Source: Eleusine coracana subsp. coracana
Lineage: Eukaryota; Streptophyta; Magnoliopsida; Poales; Poaceae
DNA length: 64,000 bases
Reading direction: 5' to 3'
Assembly: GCA_032690845.1 (NCBI GenBank)
Contig: CM064427.1
Coordinates: 16,875,501-16,939,500, forward strand
In this document: positions 1-11,748 of the stretch, one piece after another
How the letters are laid out: each line of letters begins with the position of its first letter
Position numbering within the stretch: the stretch's first letter is position 1
The notes under the pieces: generated by a model
The model's input: only the letters and a program-made list of their open reading frames with translations
The model's database searches: none
Told to the model about the DNA's origin: nothing
Position numbers and translations under genes: made by a program

Positions 1-1891
1 TTCAATTAATGTTTTAGTGTATCGAGCACAACCCTCGCAAGGTACTAAGTACCTGTGAAACAGCCCTAAAGAGGAACCATATTTATTGACGGGTAATATT
101 GCACTCAGGACATAATTTATTAAGTTGACATGGTTCTAATCATCAAATGAGCAGGGGTGATTTAATATAGTTAGATTATAGTAGGAGTGATTTACTGGCC
201 AAGTTTCACTCTCATGCACCAAGCCAATAGTTTCAATTAATTATTATAAGGAAAAAGACATTAAATTAATTTCAGCTAATATACAGAGACTTACCCTATG
301 ACATTTTCCAGGGAGACTAGAAACTGAAAAACCTACTTGGTGATCCAAGTTCAAGATTTTATCAGCTTTCTATAATTAATTATGAATTTATGAGGGTTTT
401 TATCATATAATTAAATCCTAAAAGTAAAACTAACATGCACTGTGATTTAGCATTTTTCCCTATTAGTACTAGTCCAGACAAGGCTAACAGAATTTATCTT
501 GCCTCCAAATTTCTATTAATCATTTTACTATGCATTTTACAAGTTTATCACTTTTCTAGAAATGGATTTAAACAAGAAAATCAATTTTTATTACGTGGGC
601 TGCATCCAGCCAGCCCGACAGACTGAAACTCGCGCGGCCCAACGGCCGAGCGCGCGCGCGGGGGCTTTCTCGAGCCAGGTGCGGCCTGAGAGCGAGGCCA
701 GGCCCAAGGCCATTGCGGCCGAGTGGCCATCACGGCCGCTGGCCAGCTCGGCTGAGCTGAGCGCGCGCGCGGCGGCCGGCACGGGAGGCGGTGGCGGCAG
801 CATTGCCAGGATAACAACCGGCAGGTCCCATCAGACGTGTGGCACGCGAAAAGAGGGAAGATGGCTCACCGGGGCTAGCTCGGCGACGGCGAGGCGGAGC
901 TCCGGCAGCCGGCGACGGTGCTCTGGATGAGTGGCTTCACGGATGGAAGCCGAGTAAGGCCAGAGAGCTACGCGATGCCAAGAGCTTGCTGCATGTCAAA
1001 GGAATTTGTTCAAAACTCACTAGGGAGTCCAGGCGATGCGGAGGAGTGGCGGTCGAAGGCGGGGAAGAAGAGGTCAATTCACGACGGCTCGGTGCGGGAG
1101 GGGGAATGTGGCTTCACGCGAAGCTTGTGGACGTCGAGGCGATGCTGTGGACGTTGACGACCACTTGGTGATGACGGCGAGGTGCCAGTGGCGAGGAGCA
1201 GCTCCGGGCGCTAATGGGGGCGCGGCGAGCGAGAGAGATAGAGAGCGAGTGGGGGGGGGGGGGGGGGGGAAGAAATGAGACCGTTCGGACAGGGAGGTGG
1301 GGGGAACAAGGCGGATGTGTGAACGGCGGGTGGGGTCGTCGGTGCCCACGCGGCGTACGGGCAGGCGGGAGCACGGGGAGGCGCCGGTGTGTTTCTTTTG
1401 AGTCACTGATAGGTGGGTCCCATAGGGAGTTTTCTTTTTCCTTTCTTTTTCCAATCCTAATAGCTGACTGCATTTCATATTTTTATTTGAATTAATCTAG
1501 AGTTGATAAAATCAGACCAAAAATAAGGCAGGCTCCCCATAATGTGCTGGAATTTATAAAAATACTAACTACTATCAGTTCTCAATACAATTTAATTAGA
1601 AATTTTGTGAATAGAGCTGGTTTTTGAAACGTCTACCATTTATTTGGGGCCTCTATTAATGGAATAAAAATCTGAGAAAATCCTTAAAATTCTACTTGGC
1701 CAAGACCAACATCATATATATTTGGTAGGTATGAGTCATGTGGAAAAAGCTAGACTTATAGTTCAAGTGACATTCAAATAGTGCTTAATTTGAATTCAAT
1801 TTGATAAATTTTTAGTTCCAACTTTGGGGGTTAAGCTCTTGTGATTCTATGGCGATGTCCTTGAACCCCTCATGACACTTGGAGTGTCATA
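1..1891 (-). mobile_element. Long-LTR fragment of a Ty3/gypsy element, minus strand, cut by the window edge
   Basis: Read on the minus strand, this stretch starts at 1891 with TATGACACTCC and follows the same order of landmarks as the LTRs at 43391 and 49954. These are a short inverted repeat around TGACAC, an AT-rich leader, TTTCTCAGATTTTTATTCCAT, the sense of the GTGGGTCCCA motif near 1410, a C-rich block and a GC-rich block ending near 600. The expected TG start appears as TA, a likely point mutation. The element abuts gag-like DNA at 1892, so it was probably inserted into the gypsy element to its right; the other end lies outside the window. ORFs here are GC-rich shadows. Assignment to the Del/Tekay type rests on LTR length and the TGTGACAC start, and is inference. 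Confidence 0.75.
1251..1269. repeat. Poly-G tract inside the LTR
   Basis: A run of 19 G. The equivalent spot of the other LTR copies holds poly-C tracts (about 26088-26110, 26540-26567, 44007-44024) or a long CT microsatellite (50605-50682). The position is therefore a recurrent slippage hotspot of this LTR family. Confidence 0.9.
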
Positions 1892-1950
1892 GCCGCCGAC
1901 CAAGAGGATATCGTGGATCCCGATTGGCGTGACGGCTAGACCTTGAAGAT

Positions 1951-3222
1951 TTGGAGATTGAAGTGGATGGCGTCAAAGTCTATAACTCCCCTCAGTTCAA
2001 CATCATTGGGGCTAAAACACTGCTTGACAGCTTGATGGCAGACGCAGCATATCAGACCTCCACAATGCATAAGGCGGTAGCCATGCTCAAAGCTACTGGT
2101 GTTCAAGACAAGGCCCGGGACGAACCACAGGCTGTGATGAGTTCTAGCTATGCAACTTCCCATGGATGACAACATAGTGATCTGAGGAATTCCATGAGAC
2201 CCCACGACGGACGAGATACCATCAACACTCTTATTGAAGAGCGGGTCCGGGATGACCAGCACCACGAGGAGGAGCATCGTAACAGGAGGACGGATGATCG
2301 ACTGGACAACCGACGACGTCATTCACCTCCAAGAGAGAACCGCAACGACCGACATTGACGAGATGATCGAGACCGGCTTGAAAACCATGATGAAGATGAC
2401 CGGCGCCGTCATCATAGTGACGATATCGGCCCTCGCCATAATCGCCGCGCGTCTTCACCTGCCCGGTCTTTCGACCGGCGGTGGAGGTCGATAACCCCTA
2501 ACGAGGATGAGTTCGGTAGGATCAAGGCTTACATACCAGAATTTTGAATTGCTCGGTGGCCTAAAGGATTCAAGCCGGTCCCCATCGAGAAGTATGATGA
2601 TTAGACCAATCCTTAGGAATGGCTTCAGCTATACAGCATGGTGATCTGAGCGGCAGGAGGAGACACCTATGTGATGGCTAACTATCTGTCGGTCTGTCTC
2701 GAGCCAGCCGTTTGGGTTTGGCTCACATCGCTCCCGGAGAGGTCGATCACTTCATGGGGAGATCTCAACAAGAAGTTCATTGAGAGCTTCCAAGCTACCT
2801 GCAACCGGTCGGGCAATCACTTTGAGCTCACTTGGACCAAGCAAAAGGCTGATGAATCCCTACGCGACTACATCAAGTGGTTCTGCGCCAAGAAAACTGA
2901 GATCCCTAATGTCCCGGACCAATAGATCATTGTAGCCTTCCAAGGAGGAGTCCAGAGCGATGACCTAGTTTGGGAGATCGGTCGGAGGAATCATGACCTC
3001 AAGCTGACCGCTTGGGAGTTCTTTGAGATCGCTGATAAATTCGCATCCGGAGAGTCGGCCTTGTATGACATCCGAGGCAAAGGCAAGGAGAAGCGCTCAG
3101 ACAAGCCAGAGTCCTCCAAGAAGTACAAGAAGCGAAAGACTGAGAACATGGTCACTGCAGTAGACCGAACAAGGAAAAATCCTCGGATGAACTAGCAGAC
3201 CATGGACGATTTGTTGAGTGGC
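1951..3222 (+). pseudogene. Ty3/gypsy gag remnant (5' part)
   Basis: Gag is the capsid polyprotein of the retrotransposon particle. The clearest part is 2671-2925, a retrotransposon-gag domain with the pieces WLTSLPERSITSW, DLNKKFIESF and ESLRDYIKWF. It is followed in frame past a stop at 2923-2925 by FQGGVQSDDLVWEIGRR and a lysine-rich tail (about 3080-3180). Upstream (2180-2500) is an Arg/Asp/His-rich linker typical of Tat gag. Stops occur at about 2167, 2355, 2545, 2602 and 2923. The frame ends at MDDLLSGPC near 3220, just before where the CCHC-type region should begin; there the foreign insertion takes over, and the protein resumes near 6374 with KDCYRLKGF. Confidence 0.75.
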
Positions 3223-3504
3223 CCATGCCTATGACATCCTGAAGGACCGAGAAGGCGACCAGAGGGGGGGGTGAATGGGAGCCAATACAAATTCGTCACA
3301 AGAACTTGGCCTATGTCCTAATTACAACCCAAGCCAACCTCTAAACCGATCATCAAGGCCACACACACCAACTTGTGATGTGCTAATCCAAGGAGTGATC
3401 AACTACAGCAGCGGAACACAGCGGAAACAAAAGGGAACAACAAAGACTTGAATCAGTGAAAGAAGCGCACACAAGTCACCTTACTGGACTACCATTGGTA
3501 GTGC

Positions 3505-3755
3505 TGATCATAGCCATCGGCAGTGCCGGTTGGCACCATCGACAGGCAGTGCCGGTAAAGCCCATCAGCAGTGCCGGTGAGGGATTCTCAAACACAGTAA
3601 ACAGAGCGCATTGGCAGTGCTGGTCTGGCCATTGGCAGTGCCGGTGCGGGTTCGGACTCAAGACACCGGCAGTGCCAGTCGTGGCATCGGCAATGCCAAT
3701 CCGAGTTCTAACCCACCGGCAGTGCCGGTCCTGGTCGTGGGCAGTGCCGGTCGAC
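3505..3755. repeat. Cluster of GGCAGTGCCGGT motifs
   Basis: The core GGCAGTGCCGG, or a one-base variant, occurs about nine times at irregular spacing of 20 to 40 bp. The core is nearly self-complementary (CCGGCAxTGCCGG), so the cluster could fold into small hairpins. The ORFs across it on both strands are by-products of the repeat. Confidence 0.7.
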
Positions 3756-4987
3756 CCCGATAGAATAGAAAATGGTTTTAGGATTAGGCAAAAACTTGAC
3801 CAAAACCTAATCAAATGAACTCCAAATGATGCAATTTTTGGATCAGTGAATCCTCAACACATCATGACCCTAATCCTAGAAGATCCACTTAATTGGCTCA
3901 AGGAATCATTATGAATTTCTGATCTTGTGCCAAGAACACCAAAAAGGGAAAACTTGAGAAATCCTTCAAATCAAAGATACTAGAGCTATGGATTCGGTCA
4001 AGGACCTATGGGGATTTGTTCTAGCTCATCATAGCACCAAGTTTCCCAAAATTCGTCCCAAAAACTAGCCGAAAAAGGAGATCGAAAATTCCCACAAAAA
4101 TAGCTCCTAAAATAGAGAAAAAGAGAAATTTGAGATTTAGGGAGAGAGGAAGATCTTGAGCACGAAAATACTTCTCATATCATAGAAACAAGATTGCAAG
4201 ATCCATGGATACAAGGCTAGGAAGCCACCTTCTTCCTCCCACTATTTAGAAGAGAAAGAGATGTCTCTCACACACCTTCTCCTCTTACATGAAGACCTCT
4301 CCTAGCACTTTGAATAAACATCTAACACAAGGCTAATGGGAAGAGGCACCTCTCCCACCAGCCACACCTCTCCTTATATAGGCCTAGGGGTTATCCTAAA
4401 GATGATCCTACCCCTCACCTACAATACACTGCCACCTACCACCAGGGGCAAAACGGTCCAACTCTTTTTCCTTCGCCCGAACGCCATCGAGCCCTTCACA
4501 ACTTTGCTTCACCTCGACGCAAGCTCCACGATGGTGCCACATGCACCTCCAATCGCCGCCACCGGTTTTGAGGCTCAAACCGGGAAACCCCTTTGCATAC
4601 TTCTCAAACCGTGACTTCTTGATCTTGACGCGCGTCACCTCGTCTCGTGATACTCCTCATCGCCAAGTCTCTCCCGCCTCCGATCCATTGAAAGCCTCTA
4701 CTTGCACCGATGCCGAATCACCTTTGACTTGGTCAACCCCACCGTCTTCATCACCACCCACGGTTTTGAGGCTCAACCGTGAAATCGTATGTGCTTCTTG
4801 CCTCTCCACGTGTACGGTGTGGATCACCCTTGACTTCACCCGACCTCCTAATCGTCTGGCTCCAAGTCTCCTACTTGTGCCCGATCCTCTCGCCGTTGAC
4901 CGCCAAGTTGCCTCTGGTGACCTACACATCATGAGACAAGCAAACACATTTCCCATCTCGTGCAAACTCTCCAACATGCTCACCAAC

Positions 4988-5122
4988 TCCGGTTAGTCAA
5001 AACCATGACATGCACAAACTCATGCAATCCCTAGATTCCCACATTTCAACTCAAACACAAATTCTGCCAAAGTCAATTACTCATCACATATTGCAAACCA
5101 TGACACATATCCACATGGTTTC
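4988..5122 (+). repeat. Direct repeat, left copy (partner 6239-6373)
   Basis: Starts with GGTTAGTCAAAACCATGA, runs through CATATTGCAAACCATGACAC and ends near CCACATGGTTTCT. The right copy differs at only a handful of positions. The left copy continues into CAATCTCACCC, while the right copy abuts resumed gag sequence. Confidence 0.85.
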
Positions 5123-5922
5123 TCAATCTCACCCTTGATGAGTACATTGACAACACCAAATGCACAAACATTAGAGATTGAAATGCAAAGCCGAATAAGC
5201 ACATTCAAATGGCCAAACCCAAAGATAAGGTGACAAGTAGGCCATCTAGCAAAATAGGAATCGCAAAACCAAGAGTTGGCAAAGAAAGCGACTAGAGACG
5301 CAAAGAGTGTGAAAAGCGCAAGAAAACGCTCAATTTTCTTCTGAAAGGTTCTGATAAATCTTTATTTGGGCAGAGGTGAAACACAAATCGATCCGACTTC
5401 TAAACAACACGTTCAGAACCCCGTAATCACAGCACAACGTCTCCTCTGGTTAACAACCGTCCAAGAATGATTGACCTCACCGAGAAGGCTAATCTCTGCC
5501 TACGAATCAAGAACACAAGCAAGAACAACGAAGAATGCAACACAATTGCCGATATATGATTAAACTCACGAAGTTGAGGTCTCACAAACCGACAAATGGC
5601 GACACTGTTTATGAACAGAATTGATCTAAGAAAAATCCAAACCCTAATGGTGCAGCGGTGGCTGTATATGAAGATCCTAGAGTTGTGCAAGTCCCTCTAG
5701 ACGTGCCCCTAATTGGGCTCAACTGGATACAAAGCCCAAAGGCCAAAAATAGGCGACGCAGCACCGACACAGATTCTGGACCCTCTCTTGTTTCGACGAT
5801 TGCTGATGACTCCGAATGCATTTTGACATGAGGCCGATGGTATTAGAAAGGTCTTCTCCTTATCTTTCCGTGCATATGTAGAACGTTCAAATCCAAGTCT
5901 GTATGCATCCTGGGCGACCGTT

Positions 5923-6230
5923 TTAGTGCAGACTGGTCCTAGGCCCCAAAACAGACTCGAAGTCGGTTTTGATTGGGCCTCCACCTTGGCTTCCAAGCCC
6001 TTGTTGGTCCTCCACATTTCCAACTCCTTCTCCCATCATCTCCTGGTCCTCTCCATGGTTCCTAATCATAAAATAATTATTACGTAGCAAACTATTCTCA
6101 AAAGTAATATATAGCGAAGAACGTAGGAACGAGCTCACCTCTAAATTTAGTCGTCGTGCACGAGCTCTAGTCATTGGACCTTGCAAGTTCAGAATTGGAG
6201 GAGTGTTGTGTGTATCCATAGGAGTGACGT
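5923..6230 (-). pseudogene. C-terminal tail of a gypsy-type polyprotein, minus strand
   Basis: The minus-strand reading contains GPMTRARARRLNLEVSSFL at about 6175-6120, followed by an acidic and Gly-rich tail. A GPxTRARAR-LN motif is the usual end of pol in a group of grass gypsy elements, just after the integrase C-terminal domain. Nothing upstream (above 6240) continues the pol reading because the direct repeat begins there. It is therefore a broken piece of a second retroelement, opposite in orientation to the host element. What follows on the minus strand down to about 5125 could be its 3' LTR, but I cannot define it. Confidence 0.55.
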
Positions 6231-6238
6231 CCTTATCA

Positions 6239-6373
6239 CGGTTAGTCAAAACCATGATATGCACAAACTCATGCAATTCCCAGATTTCCGCATTTCAACT
6301 CAAACACAAATTCCGCCAAAGTCAATTACTCATCACATATTGCAAACCATGACACATATCCACATAGTTTCTA
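6239..6373 (+). repeat. Direct repeat, right copy (partner 4988-5122)
   Basis: Near-identical to 4988-5122 and directly followed at 6374 by the resumed gag reading. It could be a target-site-like or recombination-derived duplication flanking 5123-6238. Confidence 0.85.
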
Positions 6374-7102
6374 AAAGGGAAACCACAAAGCAAAGGACTG
6401 TTACCGGCTGAAGGGCTTCACAACTACCGCACTGAAGGTGGCCAAAGATCCGCCAAGGCGCAATGGCAAGGATAAAGCCAATAACGGTGATGACAAGGAC
6501 GAGGATGGAGAGTTCCAGGAGCCCCGGAAGGAAGTCAACTTCATCTTCGGAGGCCCGAATGCCTACACGTCCAAGCACAAGCAAAAGCTAGAGTTGCATG
6601 AGATCAACTCCGTAGAGCCTGCCGCACCCGAATACATGAGTGGTCTGAAGTACCAATTACTTTTGATCGGTCGGATCACCCCAGGCACTTGCCCAAGCCA
6701 AGTCGCTATCCGCTAGTTCTCGCGGCAACAATGATTGGGGTCAAGTTCAACAAAGTACTTATCAATGGAGGAAGCAGTCTGGGCTTGATCTTCACCAAGA
6801 CCCTCACGGAGTTAGGCTTGTCGGTCAAAGACTTGCAACCGAGTTCTTCTCCCTTCCGTGGGATCGTGCCTGGCAAGACCTCTGTTCCTATTGGACAGAT
6901 TGCTTTGCCTGTCACCTTTGGGACCTATAAGAACTTCAGGACTGAGCGCATCATCTTCCAAGTAGCCGACTTCGAGTCTGCTTACCATGCCATCCTCGGC
7001 AGACTAGTGGTGGCAAAATTCATGGCGGTCCCGCACTACCCGTATCTCACTCTCAAGATGCCAGGCCCCAAGAAAATCATCTCCCTCCACTCTGACCTTT
7101 GA
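6374..7102 (+). pseudogene. Ty3/gypsy gag C-terminus and aspartic protease remnant
   Basis: The reading resumes after the insertion with HKAKDCYRLKGF, continues through an acidic linker and EVNFIFGGPNAYTSK, then shifts frame near 6690. The shifted frame enters the retropepsin-like domain: LAATMIGVKFNKVLINGGSS, followed by an ILGR motif near 6990. Retropepsins cut the polyprotein with a catalytic Asp in D-[ST]-G; members of this lineage usually read VDGGSS. Here the codon at 6764-6766 is AAT, giving INGGSS, so the catalytic Asp is lost. The frame ends at a TGA (7100-7102), and the same frame leads on with stops to the RT. Confidence 0.75.
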
Positions 7103-7259
7103 AATTCCTTTGATTCCGATGTGCAGAGTTGTGAGATGGCCGACCGACAATTGATGCTGTCCGACCGGTTGGAGATCTAGAAGGCAGTCGGCAATGAGGA
7201 GCAGACTGACGCGGATGTCCCCGTGAAGAAGCCCACCAGCGACAAGATCTGGATGGACG

Positions 7260-8257
7260 ATGTCCCTACCAAGGAAGTTTCACTTGACCCAGAGGACCCC
7301 GCTAAGATCACTTATGCAGGGGCCAATCTCGACGAGAAATAGACACTCGCGCTCACTCTTTTCCTCCAGGAAAATAGGGACATCTTTGCATGGAAGCCCT
7401 CTGACATGCCGGGAGTTCCTAGAGAAAAGATTGAGCACGAGCTAAGGGTGCCTCCTGGGGCCACCCCCGTCAAGCAAAGGCTTAGAAGGTTTGCACAAGA
7501 CCGTAAGGACGCCATGAAGAAGGAGATAGCTAGATTATTAGATGCTAAGTTTATAAGGGAAGTGTACCATCCTGATTGGCTGGCAAATCCAGTCCTTGTA
7601 CCCAAGAAGAATAAAGAATGGTGGATGTGTGTTGATTATACCGATTTGAATAAGGTCTGTCCTAAAGACCCCTTCGCTCTGCCATGTATTGATTAGATCA
7701 TAGACTCAACAGCCGGGTGTGAGCTTTTAAGCTTTCTGGATGCCTATTCAGGCTATCACTAGATCCCACTAAAAGTCAAAGATCAGATCAAGACTTCCTT
7801 TATAACTTCTTTCAACGCCTACTGCTATACTACTATGCCATTCGGTCTGAAAAATGCTGGCGTGACTTACTAACGTGATATTCAACGCTGTCTCAAAACT
7901 CAGATCGGTCGGAACGCAGAAGCGTATGTTGATGACATCGTGGTAAAGACTCGGAATGTTGGGGAACTTCTTTCTGACCTGGCAGAGATGTTTGACAACT
8001 TGAGATGATATTCGATGAAGTGGAACCCTAAAAAGTGTGTTTTTGGGGTTCCTTCGGGAAAGCTACTCAGTTACATCATTTCGAAATGAGGTATAGAGGC
8101 TTACCCGGATAAAATCAAGGCGATCCTTAATATGGGGCCACCTCATTCCCAAAGGGATGTTCAAAAGTTGACCGGATGCATGGCATCTTTAAGTCACTTT
8201 ATCTCTCGATTGGGAGTCAGGGGTCTGCCGTTCTTTAAGTTGCTCAAAAAGCAGGGA
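7260..8257 (+). pseudogene. Ty3/gypsy reverse transcriptase remnant
   Basis: One frame, shared with the protease, carries the whole palm/fingers region. Landmarks are MPGVPREKIEHEL (7406), FIREVYHPDWLANPVLVPKK, MCVDYTDLNKVCPKDPF, the SFLDAYSGY box with the first catalytic Asp, TTMPFGLKNAG and the catalytic YVDD at 7924-7935. Stops interrupt it at 7694, 7760, 7871, 8006 and 8087, but no frameshift is needed to read it. It ends in LSHFISRLGVRGLPFFKLLKK near 8255. At this point an RNase H domain should follow. Instead the sequence jumps in frame to the pre-integrase linker, so RNase H is deleted. Confidence 0.85.
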
Positions 8258-9640
8258 TCGTCTCGAGCGATTGTCCCACCCGATGTTTTCTTACACACTC
8301 TTGATTCTCCCACTATTTCTCCTCGGTCTGATGTCTTAACGACCGATATTGCTGAGATGGTATATGATACCAACATACAGATCGAGTGGCACGACCCGAT
8401 TGTCCAATTTTTTACTAAGGGAATGCTACCTCCGGATCATAATGAGCAACAAAGATTGAACACAAACTATCGAGGATATTTGATGGTGGAAGACCTACTC
8501 TATCGATGAGGGGGTTCTGATATCTTGATGCGATGCATCTCGATTCCAGAAGGCAAAGAATTGATGGAAGAAATCCATTTAGGTGTATGTAGCAACCATG
8601 CGGCTTCCAAGACTTTGGTCGGCAAAGCCTTCCGACAAGGGTTTTATTGGCCTACGGTGGTCGAAGATACACACCAAGTCATTCGGAAGTGTGAAAGCTA
8701 TCAATTCTTTGCTCAACAGACTCACGTGCCTTCGCAGCAACTTCATATGATATCTATGACTTGACCTTTTGCAATTTTGGGGGCTTGATATTGTCGGTCC
8801 TTTCAAGAAAGCGTCAGGCAGGTTTACTCATTTTGTTTGTTGCTATTGACAAATTCACCAAGTGGATTGAAGCAAAGCCGGTCGGCAAGATAACTTCAAA
8901 GAAGGCGGTCGAGTTTGTCAGGGTCATCTTCACTCGGTTCGGGGTTCCTCATGATATCATCACCGATAATGGTACTCAGTTTACATCTAAGGAGTTTTGT
9001 GAGTTTGCCGATGAGATGGGAATAAAAATCCACTTTGCATTAGTGGCTCATCCTCAAAGCAATGGGTCGATCGAACGAGCCAATGGTATGATTCTTCAGG
9101 GACTGAAGCCTCGAATTGACAGGCTCAAACCGTATGCTGGTCGGTGGGTTCAAGAGCTACCTTTGGTTCTCTGGGGGTTGCGTACTATTGTCAGTCGGGC
9201 TACTGGCCAGTCGCCTTTCTCGTTGGTCTACGGTTCCGAGGCTATGCTGCCGACCGAGGTAAATCTCGTATCAGCGCGAGTCAAGGGATATGACGAGAAG
9301 CTTTCTGAAGACAACCGAGTGATTGAGTTGATTACAGCAGAGGAGCTGCATGATTGCACTCTGTTTCGGTTGGTAGTATACCAGCAAGGCTTACGAAGTT
9401 ATTATGAAAAAAATGTTCATAGTCGCTAGTTTCATGTTGGAGATTTAGTGCTGCGACAAGTGCAATTTTCCAAGAATTAGCACAAGCTATCCCCTAAATG
9501 GAAGGACCTTATGTGGTCAAAGAGGTTACACGACCAGGGGCTTATCGACTGATGTATGAAGATGGCAACGACCTCATGGAATATCAATCAGCTACGTCGT
9601 TTCTATACTTAGTCTTCCTATTGTATTTTTATATATTATT
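8258..9640 (+). pseudogene. Ty3/gypsy integrase remnant
   Basis: After a linker (8258-8520) comes the HHCC zinc-binding module (8575-8730). It reads HLGVCSNHAASKTL then RKCESYQFF, where the second Cys of the usual CxxC is replaced by Tyr. A frameshift near 8760 enters the catalytic core in the frame starting at 8761. The DDE residues are all present: Asp in FVAIDKFTKW (codon 8848), Asp in ITDNGTQF (codon 8965) and Glu in GSIERANG (codon 9073), with 35 residues between the second and third. The 222-residue core stops at 9427-9429; FHVGDLVLRQ and PKWKDL further on are the degraded C-terminal domain. Integrase inserts the cDNA copy into the genome. This copy is dead because of frameshifts and stops outside the core. 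Confidence 0.85.
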
Positions 9641-10245
9641 ATTGAATGAAATTCCAAGTCTTTTTGATGGAAGATGTTTTTTATTTCATTCTTATTTGTC
9701 TCGATTCTTTAATTTATAACATTAAACAATCGAGCCAGGGGGCTAGTAATAATGTCCCACTACTCCTTACCCTTGACAGATTCTGGTTTTGGATTTTTCC
9801 GACCGATTTCTCATAGTTTGACACGGTCTAAAGTTTTTTGGTCTTACGCTGGAACATTGTGGTTATACAATTTATACTGCACAACAGACTGCCTCTACAC
9901 TAAACCCAGAGCAAGAGTGCGAGAGGTCATGTGTCGATTGGTCGATTATGCTTGTTATGCAGTTATAAATTATAACCTAATTTGCTAAGGCAGACCGATG
10001 CAGCTTCTATTTTTGTCTCTAAAAGACTTAAGGTGAAAAGGTCTATGTGCCATAGCGCGACTAACGCAGCTTGGCGCCGACTGATTTGCTCTAAGTAACA
10101 GGAGATTGCCTTTATAACTATTTAGTTGCTTTTTCCAAACTTGTTTAGTAACTAAGCAAGCACAAGGATTAATATTTATATTTACATGAGGACAATATTG
10201 TTTTCCTGATTCAAATACTACTAATATTTATTTACATTGCAGATA
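9641..10245. other. Spacer between integrase and antisense gene
   Basis: AT-rich with no recognisable protein, RNA gene or repeat. It would contain the 3' end and polyadenylation region of the antisense gene, whose stop is at 10246. Confidence 0.5.
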
Positions 10246-11546
10246 TTACAGCTCCTGTGAAGGAGAGGAGGCGTCATCTTGTAATTCTACCTCTGGAGTT
10301 GCTGGAGGAAACAAGACGATGGGGTCGGCCTCTACATTATCAACTGAGACACGGGAGGTTTCCAACATGGAGTCCATAAGCAACTGACATTGGTCGACCG
10401 TCAAGTCAGGGTTGAAGTCCTCCTTGACCTTGTCCAAGGGCAGAGCTAGAGACCAAGATTGGCAAATAGCTAGTACTTGACTCCCGGCCTCGGTCGCCAC
10501 TCTTCTAGTGTTGTTGGCGATCACCTCTAGCGTGTGCTCCAGCAAGTACTCCAAGGAGTGCCCGGTCTCCTCCACTTGGTTAGCATGGATATAATCCAAG
10601 GCTTTCCGAGCACTGTAGGATATGGCTGCAAAAGTCATGAAGGGTATTAGATGATGAAGTCCAAGAGCGATGATAAAAGACTTAAAAAGATAGCTTACTG
10701 GCAAGATTACATTTGAAGGATTTGGAGATGCTTTTAGCCTCCTCAACCCTTCCTTTGGTCTCCTCCAGTTCCTTTTTCAGTCGAGTGATCTCAGCGCTCT
10801 GGTCTTCGACCAACTTGGAGAAGTCATTCTTCTCTGCAGTCAGAGCATCTAAGAATCTCTGCTGGTTTGAAGTTAATTTCTCCAAGTCGGTGACTTTCTG
10901 ATCACGAGCTAAAAATACAGATAAAAGCTTTAGCAATAGAGTGAGAAAGAAGTCAATATAAGTTGGTCTGCAATCTTACCAATGACATCAGCACGACTCT
11001 GCTCCAGAGCTTGGGTAACCTCCTTGTGGTCGGTCTGCAATTTTTCCATTTGCCTTCTGGCTTGGGAAAGCTGGTCACCGGTAACTAATGACAACAAGTC
11101 AATACCTCTAAAAGAAGAAGTTTGAATGCACAAGATGTTAGGGACTTACTAAAAGTTTCAGCCCTAAGGTATTCAATCCTGGTCTGCTTCTTCTCCACAA
11201 GAGAATATCTTCTCTGAACATGAAGAAGGGTTAGGTTAACTAGAATAATTATTCAAGAAAGAAAAACTTGGTATTGATGTACCTTGTTGGCCTCTCTATG
11301 CTGATGCATGACGTCCATGTCCTCAGCTTCCGGTCGACTCAATGAGTCCTCGACCAACACGGTCTTACCCTTATAATAGGGAGAAGGCATGCCGGTTGGG
11401 GAAGGGTCGACGGCTGGAGGAGCGGGCGTCGGCAGCGGCGTGGGCACTGGAGCATTGGGCGACTTCCTTGACTCAGTCTGCGCACTTGATGGTGTGCAGA
11501 CCAACTCAGTGGCGGCGGCTTTCTTGGATGATTTGCGAGGCATCAT
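10246..11546 (-). CDS. Intact five-exon antisense gene carried by the Tat-type element
   Basis: The minus strand gives a complete spliced reading of 340 aa. Exon 1 is 11546-11283 (starting MMPRKSSKK), exon 2 11213-11150, exon 3 11084-10980, exon 4 10908-10699 and exon 5 10625-10246 (TAA). All four introns (69 to 73 bp) have GT donors and AG acceptors, and the phases join without a stop. Exon 1 is Pro/Ser-rich and basic at its start. Exons 2-4 are Lys/Glu/Gln-rich with heptad-like spacing and look like a coiled coil. Exon 5 (SARKALDYIHANQVEETGHSL onward) is mixed and ends acidic. No catalytic motif is seen. Tat-lineage elements (for example Grande) are known to carry antisense ORFs here; the function is unknown. 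Unlike gag-pol it has no inactivating lesion. The ATG was chosen because the frame upstream has only a TTG. Confidence 0.8.
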
Positions 11547-11748
11547 TGAGGGTTGTAGCAACGCGGTGGATCTAAACCCTAGCTAACGCTCAGGGCCTTG
11601 ATGGCAATGAAGATCTGCGGCGGCAATGGGAGAACGCGCTAACCCTAGCTCTGGAAGCAGAGGAGTCACAAGAACATGGAAGGCGCGAGGAAGACGAAGC
11701 GTTGTGTGCAAATGACGGCGTGGACCTGGGGTCAACAGTACGTTGTCC

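Larger units (their letters stand above)
3223..6373. mobile_element. Composite insertion of unclassified repeat DNA inside gag
   Basis: About 3.1 kb separates two halves of the same gag reading (MDDLLSGPC before, KDCYRLKGF after). The left part opens with a GACCAGAGGGGGGG-rich segment, then a cluster of GGCAGTGCCGGT motifs (3505-3755), an AT-rich stretch and a C-rich stretch (4330-4990) with no recognised protein. The right part holds a minus-strand gypsy pol tail (5923-6276). A direct repeat of about 135 bp (4988-5122 and 6239-6373) brackets the segment 5123-6238. I could not find terminal inverted repeats or a target duplication, so the class stays open; at least two successive insertions are likely. 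Confidence 0.6.
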
